A stretch of DNA of 64,000 nt from an uncultured Eubacteriales bacterium (GTDB lineage: Bacteria > Bacillota > Clostridia > Peptostreptococcales > Anaerovoracaceae). Position 1 is the first letter of the stretch; the number at the start of each line of letters is the position of its first letter. Positions 43,549-52,301 of the stretch are shown here, piece by piece. Both the position numbers and the translations under genes were made by a program. The stretch lies in NCBI GenBank assembly GCA_900542295.1, contig UQNJ01000010.1, positions 22,937 through 86,936 on the forward strand, in the 5' to 3' direction. The notes beneath the pieces were generated by a model. That model had not been told where the DNA came from and ran no database searches. It worked only from the letters and a program-made list of their open reading frames with translations.

Positions 43549-44220
43549 CTACTTTTCTTTTAAAACATAGCCGCTTCCGCGAACCGTGTGTATAAGCTTC
43601 GGTTCAAAAGCGTCGTCTATTTTTTTTCTAAGATAACGGATATATACATCAACAGCATTTGTTCCGCCTTCGTAGTCAAAGTTCCATATATTGTTTTCTA
43701 TTATATCCCTGGTGAGAACACGGCCCTTGTTACGCAAAAGGTACTCAAGAAGAGAAAATTCTTTGGCAGAAAGAGTAATTTCTTTCCCGGCACGATATAC
43801 AGTATGAGCAGATGTATCAAGAGTAAGATCTGCCGCAGTGAATATGTTGGAAAGATTACCTGAACTTTTTCTTGTCATGGCTCTTATCCTGGCCAGCAAT
43901 TCATCGAAAGAAAAAGGTTTTATCAGATAATCGTTGGCGCCGGAGTCAAGACCGGAAACTCTGTCTTCGATTGAATCTTTAGCAGTAAGGAAGATGACAG
44001 GGGTGTTGTTTCCGGCACTTCGCATTTCTTTAAGCACTGAAATACCGTCTTTTTTAGGCATCATTATATCTAATACAACAGCGTCATACTCTGCCATATC
44101 AATAAAAGCAAGAGCCTCTTCTCCGTCATAGCAGCTATCTACCGAATAGCCTTCGGCAGTTAGGTGCTTGACCGTTATTTTGTTTAAATCTCTTTGATCT
44201 TCGCATACTAATATCCGCAT
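43549..44220 (-). CDS. OmpR-family response regulator
   Basis: The 223-residue protein has a receiver domain with phosphorylation site D51 in VVLDIMMPKKDG and lysine in FLTAKDS, and a C-terminal winged helix ending in KIDDAFEPKLIHTVRGSGYVL. It is cotranscribed with the kinase that follows. Targets may include the PepSY gene or the divergent RND transporter, but no operator was identified. Confidence 0.93.
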   Translation of the reverse strand: MRILVCEDQRDLNKITVKHLTAEGYSVDSCYDGEEALAFIDMAEYDAVVLDIMMPKKDGISVLKEMRSAGNNTPVIFLTAKDSIEDRVSGLDSGANDYLIKPFSFDELLARIRAMTRKSSGNLSNIFTAADLTLDTSAHTVYRAGKEITLSAKEFSLLEYLLRNKGRVLTRDIIENNIWNFDYEGGTNAVDVYIRYLRKKIDDAFEPKLIHTVRGSGYVLKEK

Positions 44221-44238
44221 AATACAAGCTCCCTGATA

Positions 44239-44541
44239 TTAAAGCATATCTTCGATTTCTTCTTTTGAAACGAGGCCTATAGACTTATTTACTATTTCTC
44301 CGTCTTTGAATAATATCAGTGAAGGAATACTCATAATTCCGTAACGCATGGCAAGTGCGCTTTCTTGGTCGATGTTAACCTTACATACTTTTATATCATT
44401 CCTTTCTTTTGCTATTAAATCCACTGTAGGTGAAAGCATTTTACAAGGTGTACACCATGCAGCCCAGAAATCTACAAGGACAGGTTTTTCAGACTGCAAA
44501 ACTTCTTTATCAAAATTAACAGTAGTAATATTTTTTATCAT
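44239..44541 (-). CDS. trxA: Thioredoxin with WCTPC active site
   Basis: This 100-residue cytosolic thioredoxin has the active-site cysteines C30 and C33 in WAAWCTPCKM and the cis-proline in MSIPSL. The CTPC dipeptide differs from the common CGPC and is known to alter redox potential in some thioredoxins. GGAGGAG precedes the ATG. It stands 18 bases before the response regulator, so it may be cotranscribed; no thioredoxin reductase is adjacent. Confidence 0.9.
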   Translation of the reverse strand: MIKNITTVNFDKEVLQSEKPVLVDFWAAWCTPCKMLSPTVDLIAKERNDIKVCKVNIDQESALAMRYGIMSIPSLILFKDGEIVNKSIGLVSKEEIEDML

Positions 44542-44667
44542 TTAATTCTCCTCCTTTGCCTGATAATTATACACTAATTATACACTAAAACTTGAAGATT
44601 AAATAGAATTAGAAGTGTTTTTGTGCTATAATTAGTTCCATATTTTATAATGGGAGAGCAAAAAATA

Positions 44668-47600
44668 ATGCCTAAATACAGTGTCAAAAAACCAATGACA
44701 ATCTTTGTTATAGTAGTAATAATAATCGCTTTAGGTGTGGTGTCTCTTATGGGAATGACGCCGGACCTGATGCCGAGTATAGATTTGCCTTATGTCGTGG
44801 TGATGACTACATATGTAGGAGCAACACCGGAGGAAGTGGAAACAGCAGTTACAAAGCCTCTGGAGAAAAGTCTTGCAACAGTGGAGAATCTGAAACGAAT
44901 GCAGTCCGTATCGGGAGCGAACTATTCTCTAATAATGCTTGAATTTGAAAACGGTACAGACATGAATACATCAGTGGTAAATGTACTGCAAAATACTGAT
45001 CTTATAGAGGGAAGCTGGGATGAGAATATCGGTTCTCCTTATATAATGAAGATAAATCCAAACATGATGCCTATAACCATTGCGGCTGTAGATATGGAAG
45101 GATATACTACAGAGGAAATTTCGTCTTTCGTCAAGGATACTTTAATAAATCGCCTCGAGGGAATTACGGGAGTGGCAAGCATAAATACCGGTGGTCTTAT
45201 AGAGTCTAAGATAAATGTTTCTATAAGTAAAGACAAAATAGACGACTTAAATCAGAAACTTTTAAGCCAGGCGAATGGTTCTTTAGCGAACGCACGAGCA
45301 CAAATAAACACAGGAATTTCCGAAATAAACAAGGCAGAGGCGCAGTTAAATGCGGCAAAAGCGGAACTCGATAAGACTAAAGACGGAACTTATGATAAGC
45401 TTGCTTCTATAAGCGCTGAGCTTGATGCGGCTGTGGCATGGGCGAGTGCGCTTCCGGCACAGATTTCTGCGCTTGAAGGTCAGAAAATGGTATTGGAGAC
45501 TCAGCTTGCAGAGGGAATTGGAAATCCGGTGGAAATAAAAAAACAGATAGCTTCTTTAACTATACAGATTGAGACCATGAAAAGAGCACAGCAGGAAGCT
45601 TCTCTTAATGTGGAAACTCTGAAAAAGTCATATAAGGAAGCAGAAAAAGGAGCGTATACTGCTCAGGACTCTCTTGATGATGCATACAAGCAGCTTGAAA
45701 CAACACAGAAAAAAGTTCTTGAACAGAAGAATCAGCTTAACGGAGCTCTTATACAGGTTAATGCTGCCGGAAATGAAGCGCTTGCCAAGGCAAATCTCGG
45801 ATCAATGCTTAATATGGAGAGTGTTTCGGGAATATTGCAGGGTCAGAACTTTTCGATGCCAGCCGGATATATTCAGGATGAGGACTCAAGATTTTTAGTG
45901 AGCGTGGGCGATGAGTTCACTAATCCTGAAGAAATAGAAAATTTATTTGTGTTTAATGCACCCGGTCTTGGCGATATACACCTTGGTGATGTAGCAGATG
46001 TATTTGTGGCTGACAACAGCGAGAAGGTATATGCCAGCATAAACGGAAATCCGGGGGTCATGCTTACATTCTCCAAACAGTCAAACTACCCGACAGCCAC
46101 AGTTTCCGGAAATATAAGTGAAAAGTTTGAAGAACTTTCAGAAGAATACGAGGGACTCAGTTTTACGACAATGATGGACCAGGGCGATTATATATACCTG
46201 ATTATCGGTGCAATCGGGCAAAGCCTTGGGTTTGGTGCATTGTTTGCAGTTCTGATACTGCTATTGTTCCTGCGCGATATCAAGCCTACATTGATAACAC
46301 TTATCAGTATACCGGTAAGCATAATGTTTGCTATCGTTATGATGTATTTCTCAGGCGTTACGCTAAACATGATTTCTCTTTCGGGTCTTGCTGTAGCAGT
46401 GGGAATGCTGGTGGACAACTCGATAGTGGTCATAGAAAATACTTTCAGGCTGAGAAGGATGGGAGTGCCCGTTAGGAAGGCGGCGGTAGCCGGCGCTAAG
46501 CAGGTTTCGGGGGCGATAGCATCCTCGACGCTGACTACTGTCTGTGTATTTGTGCCTATCGTATTTGTTGAGGGAATTACAAGAGAATTGTTTACTGATA
46601 TGGCCCTTACAATTACTTATTCGCTTGCGGCAAGCCTTATAATAGCCCTTACTCTTGTTCCTGCCATGGCCTCCATGATGCTTAAGAAAGAAATAAAGCC
46701 TGACGGAGAAAGGTTTAATGCTTTCAAGAAATGGTATGCAAAGCTGCTTTCATGGAACCTTAAACATAAAGCGATTATACTTACGGCAGCGGTTGTTTTG
46801 CTGATTTTCAGTATAGTTGCTTCGGTCGCCAGGGGATTTATATTCATACCTGACATGGCAACTCCTCAGCTTTCCGGTACAATGACCATGACGGATGAAG
46901 AGGCCGGAATACAAGATACCAAAGCTATGGCCGACGAGGTTCTTGCAAGAATCACAGAGGTTGAGGGAGTGGATACGGCAGGAGGTATGCTTTCTTCTGC
47001 AAATTCCCTTACAGGCGAGGTTTCTGCGGATATGGTAAGTCTTTATGTACTTGTTGACCAAGAAAGTGACAGAAGCGGCGGAGAAATCTGCGAGGATATA
47101 GAAAAGGCTTGCGAAGATTTGAACTGTACTGTTGAAATGCTAAGTTCTTCATCGATGTCGTCTTACACTTCTGCACTGGGAGGCAGCGGAGTGGCGGTTG
47201 AGGTTTTCGGAGATGATACACAAGATCTTCAGACAGCGGCGCAGCAGATAGGAGAAAAGCTTCAGGAAGTGGACGGTATTGTTTCCGTTGATAACGGTCT
47301 TGAGGAAGCAGATGATGAATATCATTTCACTGTTGACAAAGAAAAGGCAATGAAAAATGGTCTTACCGTGGCACAGATTTATATGCAGGTTGCAAAGGTT
47401 CTTACAGCGGAAACCAATGCGACACAGCTTCTGTGGGAGGGGGAAAATTACGATGTTGTTGTAGAAAATCCGGCTGCCGCAGGAATAAGCATAGACGAAC
47501 TCAAAGATTTAAGGCTGTCGGGAACCGACAGCAACGGAAACACAACTACCGTAAAGCTTTCAGACGTGGCGGAGATGAATGAGATTAAGAGCCTTCCGTC

Positions 47601-48309
47601 TATAAACAGAATAGATCAGAGAACATATCTAAATGTGACAGGCGAGGTTGAAGAGAATCAAAATATAACTCTCGTAACTGAAAAAGCACAAAAAGCACTA
47701 AAGGACTATGAGGCACCTGATGGTGTAACATATGGATTTGCCGGAGAAAACGAAATGATTATGGATGCCATGAAAGATCTGGTAAAGATGATGGTATTGG
47801 GAATTCTGCTGGTTTATTTGATAATGGTGGCGCAATTCCAGTCGCTGCTTTCGCCGTTTATAGTAATGTTTACTATACCGCTTGCGTTTACAGGCGGTTT
47901 GCTGGCGCTCCTGATATTCGGCAAAGAAATAAGCGTAATAGCAATGCTTGGATTGATAATGCTTGTAGGTATAATTGTAAACAACGGCATAGTGCTTGTC
48001 GATTATATAAATCAGCTCAGAGCCGGCGGAATGGAAAAGCGAAAGGCGATTATAGAGGCAGGAGCAACAAGAATGAGACCTGTGCTGATGACAAGCCTTA
48101 CAACTATTTTAGGTCTTGTTATAATGGCAGTTGGTAAGACTGCCGGAACAGATATGATGCAGCCTATAGCCCTGGTTTGCATAGGCGGACTTGTATATGC
48201 CACGATATTGACGCTTTTAGTCGTGCCTGTAATATATGATTTGTTTACGGGGAGCAAATATAGGCATATAAAGGAAGAAGATATAGATGTTAGCGATTTG
48301 ATAGTATAA
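44668..48309 (+). CDS. RND-family efflux transporter (SwrC/AcrB type) with coiled-coil insertion
   Basis: The 1213-residue protein has the RND plan: 12 membrane helices with two large extracytoplasmic loops and conserved SGLAVAVGMLVDNSIVVIEN in helix 4. An unusual insert of about 190 residues (roughly 195-385) in the first loop is predicted coiled coil, rich in Ala/Gln/Leu. No membrane-fusion or outer-membrane partner is nearby, as for SwrC in monoderm bacteria; the insert may stand in for such a part. ATG 44668 follows GGGAGAG; a start at 44650 lies before that site. Substrates are unknown. Confidence 0.9.
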   Translation: MPKYSVKKPMTIFVIVVIIIALGVVSLMGMTPDLMPSIDLPYVVVMTTYVGATPEEVETAVTKPLEKSLATVENLKRMQSVSGANYSLIMLEFENGTDMNTSVVNVLQNTDLIEGSWDENIGSPYIMKINPNMMPITIAAVDMEGYTTEEISSFVKDTLINRLEGITGVASINTGGLIESKINVSISKDKIDDLNQKLLSQANGSLANARAQINTGISEINKAEAQLNAAKAELDKTKDGTYDKLASISAELDAAVAWASALPAQISALEGQKMVLETQLAEGIGNPVEIKKQIASLTIQIETMKRAQQEASLNVETLKKSYKEAEKGAYTAQDSLDDAYKQLETTQKKVLEQKNQLNGALIQVNAAGNEALAKANLGSMLNMESVSGILQGQNFSMPAGYIQDEDSRFLVSVGDEFTNPEEIENLFVFNAPGLGDIHLGDVADVFVADNSEKVYASINGNPGVMLTFSKQSNYPTATVSGNISEKFEELSEEYEGLSFTTMMDQGDYIYLIIGAIGQSLGFGALFAVLILLLFLRDIKPTLITLISIPVSIMFAIVMMYFSGVTLNMISLSGLAVAVGMLVDNSIVVIENTFRLRRMGVPVRKAAVAGAKQVSGAIASSTLTTVCVFVPIVFVEGITRELFTDMALTITYSLAASLIIALTLVPAMASMMLKKEIKPDGERFNAFKKWYAKLLSWNLKHKAIILTAAVVLLIFSIVASVARGFIFIPDMATPQLSGTMTMTDEEAGIQDTKAMADEVLARITEVEGVDTAGGMLSSANSLTGEVSADMVSLYVLVDQESDRSGGEICEDIEKACEDLNCTVEMLSSSSMSSYTSALGGSGVAVEVFGDDTQDLQTAAQQIGEKLQEVDGIVSVDNGLEEADDEYHFTVDKEKAMKNGLTVAQIYMQVAKVLTAETNATQLLWEGENYDVVVENPAAAGISIDELKDLRLSGTDSNGNTTTVKLSDVAEMNEIKSLPSINRIDQRTYLNVTGEVEENQNITLVTEKAQKALKDYEAPDGVTYGFAGENEMIMDAMKDLVKMMVLGILLVYLIMVAQFQSLLSPFIVMFTIPLAFTGGLLALLIFGKEISVIAMLGLIMLVGIIVNNGIVLVDYINQLRAGGMEKRKAIIEAGATRMRPVLMTSLTTILGLVIMAVGKTAGTDMMQPIALVCIGGLVYATILTLLVVPVIYDLFTGSKYRHIKEEDIDVSDLIV

Positions 48310-48347
48310 AAGAGATAAAAGAAAACCCGGATAAAATTCAGGTGTTC

Positions 48348-48376
48348 AAAAACCCGGAAGTATTTCCGGGTTTTTG
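48348..48376 (+). terminator. Rho-independent terminator after the RND gene
   Basis: AAACCCGGAA pairs with TTCCGGGTTT around GTAT and is followed by a T-tract. A partial copy, AAAACCCGG, lies 25 bases upstream. Confidence 0.88.
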
Positions 48377-48510
48377 TTTTCAGGACAGAGGGAATTTGCC
48401 GTGTAATCATGAGTTTGGATAAGAGATGGAGGAGCGGCAAAGGTAATAGAGAGAATATTTTAACATATAATATTCTAATCAGCGTTTTTGATTAAATAAG
48501 ACAACTGAAC

Positions 48511-48570
48511 ATAAAAAAGCCCCTTGAGCAAATAATGATGGTAAAACGAATGTTTGCAAAAGGGGCATTT
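48511..48570 (-). terminator. Probable terminator after the ArsR gene
   Basis: On the minus strand TGCCCCTTTTGC pairs imperfectly with GAGCAAGGGGC-like bases across a loop of about 30 and runs into TTTTTTAT. The core pairing is GCCCCTT/AAGGGGC. Confidence 0.55.
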
Positions 48571-48578
48571 ATACTGCA

Positions 48579-48905
48579 TTATTGTGTTACCGAAAACTTT
48601 TTTGTTGCGTTGAGGTACTTCATGAGTACGCCTAAATTTGCGTAATAATAAGAAAACTTATCTTGTTTTTTCACTTCTATCAGACCTGATTCTGCTAATT
48701 TTTTCGTATGTTGAGAAATGGTGGCCTGTGCATAATCGAAATACTCCACCAAATCTTTATTACACACCAGAACCATTGCTCTGTTGGCTTGCATTATATA
48801 ACGGAAGATTTTTATTCTTGCCGGGTGTGCCAGAGCATCGGAAACCTTGGCAATGAGTAAAATTTCTTCCTCCTGTATGTCATCTGTATCTTTTCGTAAT
48901 CTCAT
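48579..48905 (-). CDS. ArsR-family transcriptional regulator
   Basis: The 108-residue winged-helix protein has ALAHPARIKIFRYI and ATISQHTKKLAESGLIEVKK, the ArsR DNA-recognition pattern. It has only one cysteine (VLVCNKDL), in place of the CxC metal motif of SmtB/ArsR sensors, so metal sensing is doubtful. ATG 48905 with GAAAGGAA upstream is preferred over a much longer hydrophobic N-terminal reading. It is divergent from the sigma-54 activator and convergent with the RND pump. Confidence 0.85.
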   Translation of the reverse strand: MRLRKDTDDIQEEEILLIAKVSDALAHPARIKIFRYIMQANRAMVLVCNKDLVEYFDYAQATISQHTKKLAESGLIEVKKQDKFSYYYANLGVLMKYLNATKKFSVTQ

Positions 48906-49001
48906 AAAAAAGTTCCTTTCATTTATATGGTACCAGTATATTATGACAGGAAACGACATATTTTTCAAGAAATAAAAACATATAAGATACCAAATAAAAT
49001 G

Positions 49002-49019
49002 ATGCAAAAATATTTGCAT
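49002..49019. promoter_or_regulatory. 18-bp dyad upstream of the sigma-54 activator gene
   Basis: ATGCAAA-AATA-TTTGCAT is a perfect dyad ending five bases before the -35 of the activator's own promoter. The same GCAAA-AATA-TTTGC core recurs twice before ord. It is probably the binding site of the encoded activator, here for self-regulation. Confidence 0.75.
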
Positions 49020-49023
49020 GGAC

Positions 49024-49052
49024 TTGCAAAACACATGAAAACATGATAAAAT
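49024..49052 (+). promoter_or_regulatory. Promoter of the sigma-54 activator gene
   Basis: TTGCAA (49024-49029), 17 bases, TAAAAT (49047-49052). The ATG at 49069 is 17 bases beyond, giving a very short leader with only a weak GGTAAAAG ribosome site. Confidence 0.65.
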
Positions 49053-49068
49053 ATTAACGGTAAAAGAT

Positions 49069-50463
49069 ATGAAGAAAGAATACTATGAGAAAATAATAGA
49101 AGAATTGATAAAGCTGATTGATGAGGGAGTCTATATAGTTGACAATCGTGGTGTCGGTCGGTTTTATAATGATGTCATGGCATCATTGGAAAAAGTAAAT
49201 GTGGAAGATGTCCTGGGAAAGAAGTTTCATGACGCATTCCCTGATATGAGAAAAAACGACAGCACTATGCTGAAAGCGCTGCTTAAAGCAGAGCCTACGG
49301 TGGGGCAACAGCAGAGTTACAAGAATTTTTACGGCAAAGAGATTACCACTGTAAACAGCACTGTACCTATAGTTGTAGATGGGGAAACGGTAGCTGCAAT
49401 AGAGGTTGCAAAGGACATAACCAATATAAGAAAAATGTCGGACACTCTTTTGGAACTTCAGAAATCCAAGGAAAAGCCTGCTGAAAATAAAAGTCTGATA
49501 AAAAGATACACCTTCGATGATATCTTTGGAGAAAATGCGGAATTTAAGATAGCTCTAAACCGGGCACGTAAAGCTGCCGACAATAATGCGTCAGTCTTCA
49601 TATACGGTGAAACCGGAACCGGAAAAGAACTTTTTGCTCAGAGCATACACTATTGCGGCAAAAGAAAAGACAAACCTTTTCTCGCACAGAACTGTGCAGC
49701 GATACCGGAGTCTCTGTTGGAGGGTATACTCTTCGGAACCTCTAAGGGAAGCTTCACCGGGGCTGTTGACCGAGAAGGTCTTTTTGAGCAAGCTAACGGA
49801 GGAACACTGCTTCTTGATGAAATAAGCGCTATGCCGTACGATTTGCAAAGCAAACTGCTTAGAGTACTCCAAGAGGACTACATAAGGCGAGTTGGCGGAA
49901 TGAAGGACATACCCATCAATGTCAGGATTATAGCTACGGTAAACGAGCCGCCCGAAGAACTCATTGCACAGGGAAAGCTCAGAAAAGACTTGTTCTACAG
50001 ACTTAATGTTGTAAACATTCAGATTCCGGCACTAAGGGAAAGGCGGGATGATATACCGAGGCTTGCAGAAAAATTTCTCGAAAAGTACAATGCCAGGTTT
50101 GAAAAAGAAATCTGGATGCTTTCCGACAGCGTTGTTAAAAAACTGCAAGAATACAGCTATCCCGGAAATGTCCGTGAATTGGAAAATATAATAGAGCAGG
50201 CAGTGTCAATGGGAGAAAACGAGCATGTTCTCACAGAAAAAAATCTTGCGATGCCTACTGTTTCAAGAAAAAGCAGACCGATGGAAATAGAATATACCGG
50301 AGAATTTGCACTTGATAAATATATGGGAGAAATAGAAACGAAAATAATAAGAGATGCACTACTTGAAACAGGTGGCAATATATCAAAAGCTGCTGAAATT
50401 TTGCAGATAAAAAGACAAACCCTGCAACACAAATTAAAAAAATACAAGCTTACAGTAGGTTAA
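49069..50463 (+). CDS. Sigma-54-dependent transcriptional activator (PAS-AAA+-HTH)
   Basis: The 464-residue protein has a PAS sensor domain (about 8-125), an AAA+ domain with Walker A GETGTGKE (180-187), the sigma-54 contact loop GSFTGA (227-232) and Walker B LLLDE, and a C-terminal Fis-type helix-turn-helix (NISKAAEILQIKRQTLQHKL). It activates sigma-54 polymerase by ATP hydrolysis. Its gene lies immediately upstream of a consensus -24/-12 promoter and the ornithine genes, the same arrangement seen in C. difficile, so it is almost certainly their activator. Ornithine or a derivative may be sensed by the PAS domain. Confidence 0.93.
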   Translation: MKKEYYEKIIEELIKLIDEGVYIVDNRGVGRFYNDVMASLEKVNVEDVLGKKFHDAFPDMRKNDSTMLKALLKAEPTVGQQQSYKNFYGKEITTVNSTVPIVVDGETVAAIEVAKDITNIRKMSDTLLELQKSKEKPAENKSLIKRYTFDDIFGENAEFKIALNRARKAADNNASVFIYGETGTGKELFAQSIHYCGKRKDKPFLAQNCAAIPESLLEGILFGTSKGSFTGAVDREGLFEQANGGTLLLDEISAMPYDLQSKLLRVLQEDYIRRVGGMKDIPINVRIIATVNEPPEELIAQGKLRKDLFYRLNVVNIQIPALRERRDDIPRLAEKFLEKYNARFEKEIWMLSDSVVKKLQEYSYPGNVRELENIIEQAVSMGENEHVLTEKNLAMPTVSRKSRPMEIEYTGEFALDKYMGEIETKIIRDALLETGGNISKAAEILQIKRQTLQHKLKKYKLTVG

Positions 50464-50495
50464 TCAGAAGATAAAATTAGGAATGTCATGGTAGA

Positions 50496-50532
50496 GCAAA
50501 AATATTTGCATATAAAAAGCAAAAATATTTGC
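50496..50532. promoter_or_regulatory. Tandem upstream activating dyads for the ornithine operon
   Basis: GCAAA-AATA-TTTGC occurs at 50496-50509 and again at 50519-50532, 23 bases apart (about two helical turns). They lie 165-200 bases before the -24 element, a usual enhancer distance for sigma-54 activators, and match the dyad at 49002. Confidence 0.85.
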
Positions 50533-50696
50533 ATTAGCGTGACGTGAAAAATCTATATTTATTTAAAATTTTACAATAAAATGCAATATGTGGATATATT
50601 TGGACAAATTCACAAAAAAATCACTATAAATGCATAAGTTGCAGTGCACAAACTACAAAAATTTGCGATATAAGTATACAATATCCAGCTATTTGT

Positions 50697-50712
50697 TGGC
50701 ACGAACTTTGCT
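50697..50712 (+). promoter_or_regulatory. Sigma-54 (-24/-12) promoter of ord-ortA-ortB-oraS-oraE
   Basis: TGGCAC-GAACT-TTGCT matches the sigma-54 consensus TGGCAC-N5-TTGC(A/T) at every position. It lies 60 bases before the ord start. No competing sigma-A promoter is evident. Confidence 0.95.
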
Positions 50713-50771
50713 TTATATATAAGCAGTTATAACTTAAAACTAAAATTTTATTTAAAAAAGGAGAAACTAAG

Positions 50772-51830
50772 ATGAAAGAAGTAAAAGTAATTATCTGGGG
50801 ACTCGGCGCTATGGGCGGCGGAATGGCTGACATGCTTCTGAAGAAGAAAGGCGTTGAAATCGTAGGAGTAGCAGGAAGAGGCGCTAAAATAGGCACTTCA
50901 ATGTATGATTATATCAAAACTGAAAGAGGCGACAGACCTGATGTTAAGATTCAGGCAGCTGAAGATGTTATCAAGCCGGGTGCTGCAGACGTTGTACTGC
51001 TCTGCACAGACTCATTCACTAAGAATGCTTTCCCAAGACTGAAATTCATCATGGAACAGGGAATCAATGTTATCACTTCCGCAGAAGAAATGGCTTATCC
51101 TAAGGCTCAGAGCCCTGAATTAGCTGAAGAATTAGACAAGATTGCTAAGGCTAACGGCGTTTCCTGCCTCGGAACAGGAATCAACCCTGGACATATCATG
51201 GACATGTTAGTTCTGGTTATGACAGGATGCTTAGTAGACGTTGAAGAAATAACTTCAAGAAGAGTTAACTCCCTGTCACCGTTCGGACCTGCTGTTATGG
51301 AAGAACAGGGAATCGGTATCTCCGTTGAAGAATTCAAAGAAAGAAAAGCTAACCACACAATGTCCGGTCACGTTGGATTTGCTGAATCCGTTGGCATGAT
51401 CGCTGAAGGTATGGGATTAACTGTAGAAGAATTTGCACAGGACATGAACCCAATAACTACTGATGTTGACAGAAAATCACCTTACGGATTCGCTGCTAAG
51501 GGATCCTGCGCAGGTGTTGCTATGACTGCAGAAGCTAAGCTGAACAACGGTATGCCTGTACACATGGAACATCCACAGCAGATCGAACCTGAACAGGTTG
51601 GCGTACAGACAGGTGACTATGTAATCATTAAGGGAACTCCAAATGTAAACATGGTTAACAGCCCTGAGGTTGAAGGAGGACTTGGAACTATCGCTATGTG
51701 CGTAAACATGATTCCTCACATCATCAACGCTGATCCTGGTCTTCACACTATGATTACTCTTCCTATTCCAAGAGCTATCATGGGAGACTTCAGAAATCTT
51801 GTTAAAGAAGAAAAGAAGATTGTAAAATAA
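50772..51830 (+). CDS. ord: 2,4-diaminopentanoate dehydrogenase
   Basis: Ord oxidatively deaminates 2,4-diaminopentanoate to 2-amino-4-ketopentanoate, reducing NAD(P)+. The 352-residue protein has an N-terminal Rossmann motif WGLGAMGGGMADML and C-terminal dihydrodipicolinate-reductase-like parts (GTGINPGHIMD). A clear AAAAGGAG precedes the ATG. Together with ortAB, oraSE, orr and the upstream sigma-54 activator it fixes the identity of the cluster. Codon use (AAC, ATC, GCT favoured over AAT, ATA, GCA) differs from nearby genes and suggests strong expression. Confidence 0.95.
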   Translation: MKEVKVIIWGLGAMGGGMADMLLKKKGVEIVGVAGRGAKIGTSMYDYIKTERGDRPDVKIQAAEDVIKPGAADVVLLCTDSFTKNAFPRLKFIMEQGINVITSAEEMAYPKAQSPELAEELDKIAKANGVSCLGTGINPGHIMDMLVLVMTGCLVDVEEITSRRVNSLSPFGPAVMEEQGIGISVEEFKERKANHTMSGHVGFAESVGMIAEGMGLTVEEFAQDMNPITTDVDRKSPYGFAAKGSCAGVAMTAEAKLNNGMPVHMEHPQQIEPEQVGVQTGDYVIIKGTPNVNMVNSPEVEGGLGTIAMCVNMIPHIINADPGLHTMITLPIPRAIMGDFRNLVKEEKKIVK

Positions 51831-51848
51831 TAATCCCTATTCTTAAAG

Positions 51849-51968
51849 ACCGCACAGTGCACAAAGTGTGATGCGGCAATAATTCAATATGATTTTAGGG
51901 CATCAGCCTGAAATTATTAACTGAAACATTGTGAAAATAAATTACGCCCGCAGGATTTCTTGCGGGCG
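51849..51968 (+). other. Two stem-loops in the ord-ortA gap
   Basis: CCGCA...TGCGG (51852-51875) and a stronger CGCCCGCA-GGATTTCT-TGCGGGCG (51945-51968). Neither has a T-tract, so they are more likely to protect or process the mRNA than to end it. The rest of this 165-base gap shows no gene or promoter. Confidence 0.6.
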
Positions 51969-51995
51969 CAATGTACAAAAAAGGAGATGTTTAAA

Positions 51996-52301
51996 ATGGC
52001 TAAAAAAGGTGAATGGGTGCGCATTCATAAGGTTGTTTTACCTGCTGCAGAAAGAACAGCAAAACTTCCTGATGACACAAAGAAGGTTGACTTCGAAATG
52101 TGGGTAAAGGGAACTCTTCAGAACGAAACAGCAGAAATTGGAGATGAAGTTACAATTATTACTGCAACAGGCCGTGAAGAAAAAGGAACTTTGCTCGAAG
52201 TAAATCCTTATTACACTCACAGCTACGGAAAGTTCGTTCCGGAAATCATTGAAATTGACAAACAATTAAGAGAAATCATGCAGTTTGGAGGTGAAAACTA
52301 A
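51996..52301 (+). CDS. ortA: 2-amino-4-ketopentanoate thiolase alpha subunit
   Basis: OrtA (101 residues) forms with OrtB the PLP-dependent thiolase that splits 2-amino-4-ketopentanoate with CoA to acetyl-CoA and alanine. The small protein begins AKKGEWVRIHKVVLPAAERT, typical of OrtA. ATG 51996 follows AAAGGAG; a longer reading from 51960 runs through the hairpin. The stop overlaps the ortB start by one base (TAATG), giving equal subunit translation. Confidence 0.94.
   Translation: MAKKGEWVRIHKVVLPAAERTAKLPDDTKKVDFEMWVKGTLQNETAEIGDEVTIITATGREEKGTLLEVNPYYTHSYGKFVPEIIEIDKQLREIMQFGGEN

Noticed and set aside
50653..50668. ACAAAAATTTGCG as a fourth copy of the activator dyad
   Set aside because: The spacing between arms is two bases instead of four and one arm is mismatched.
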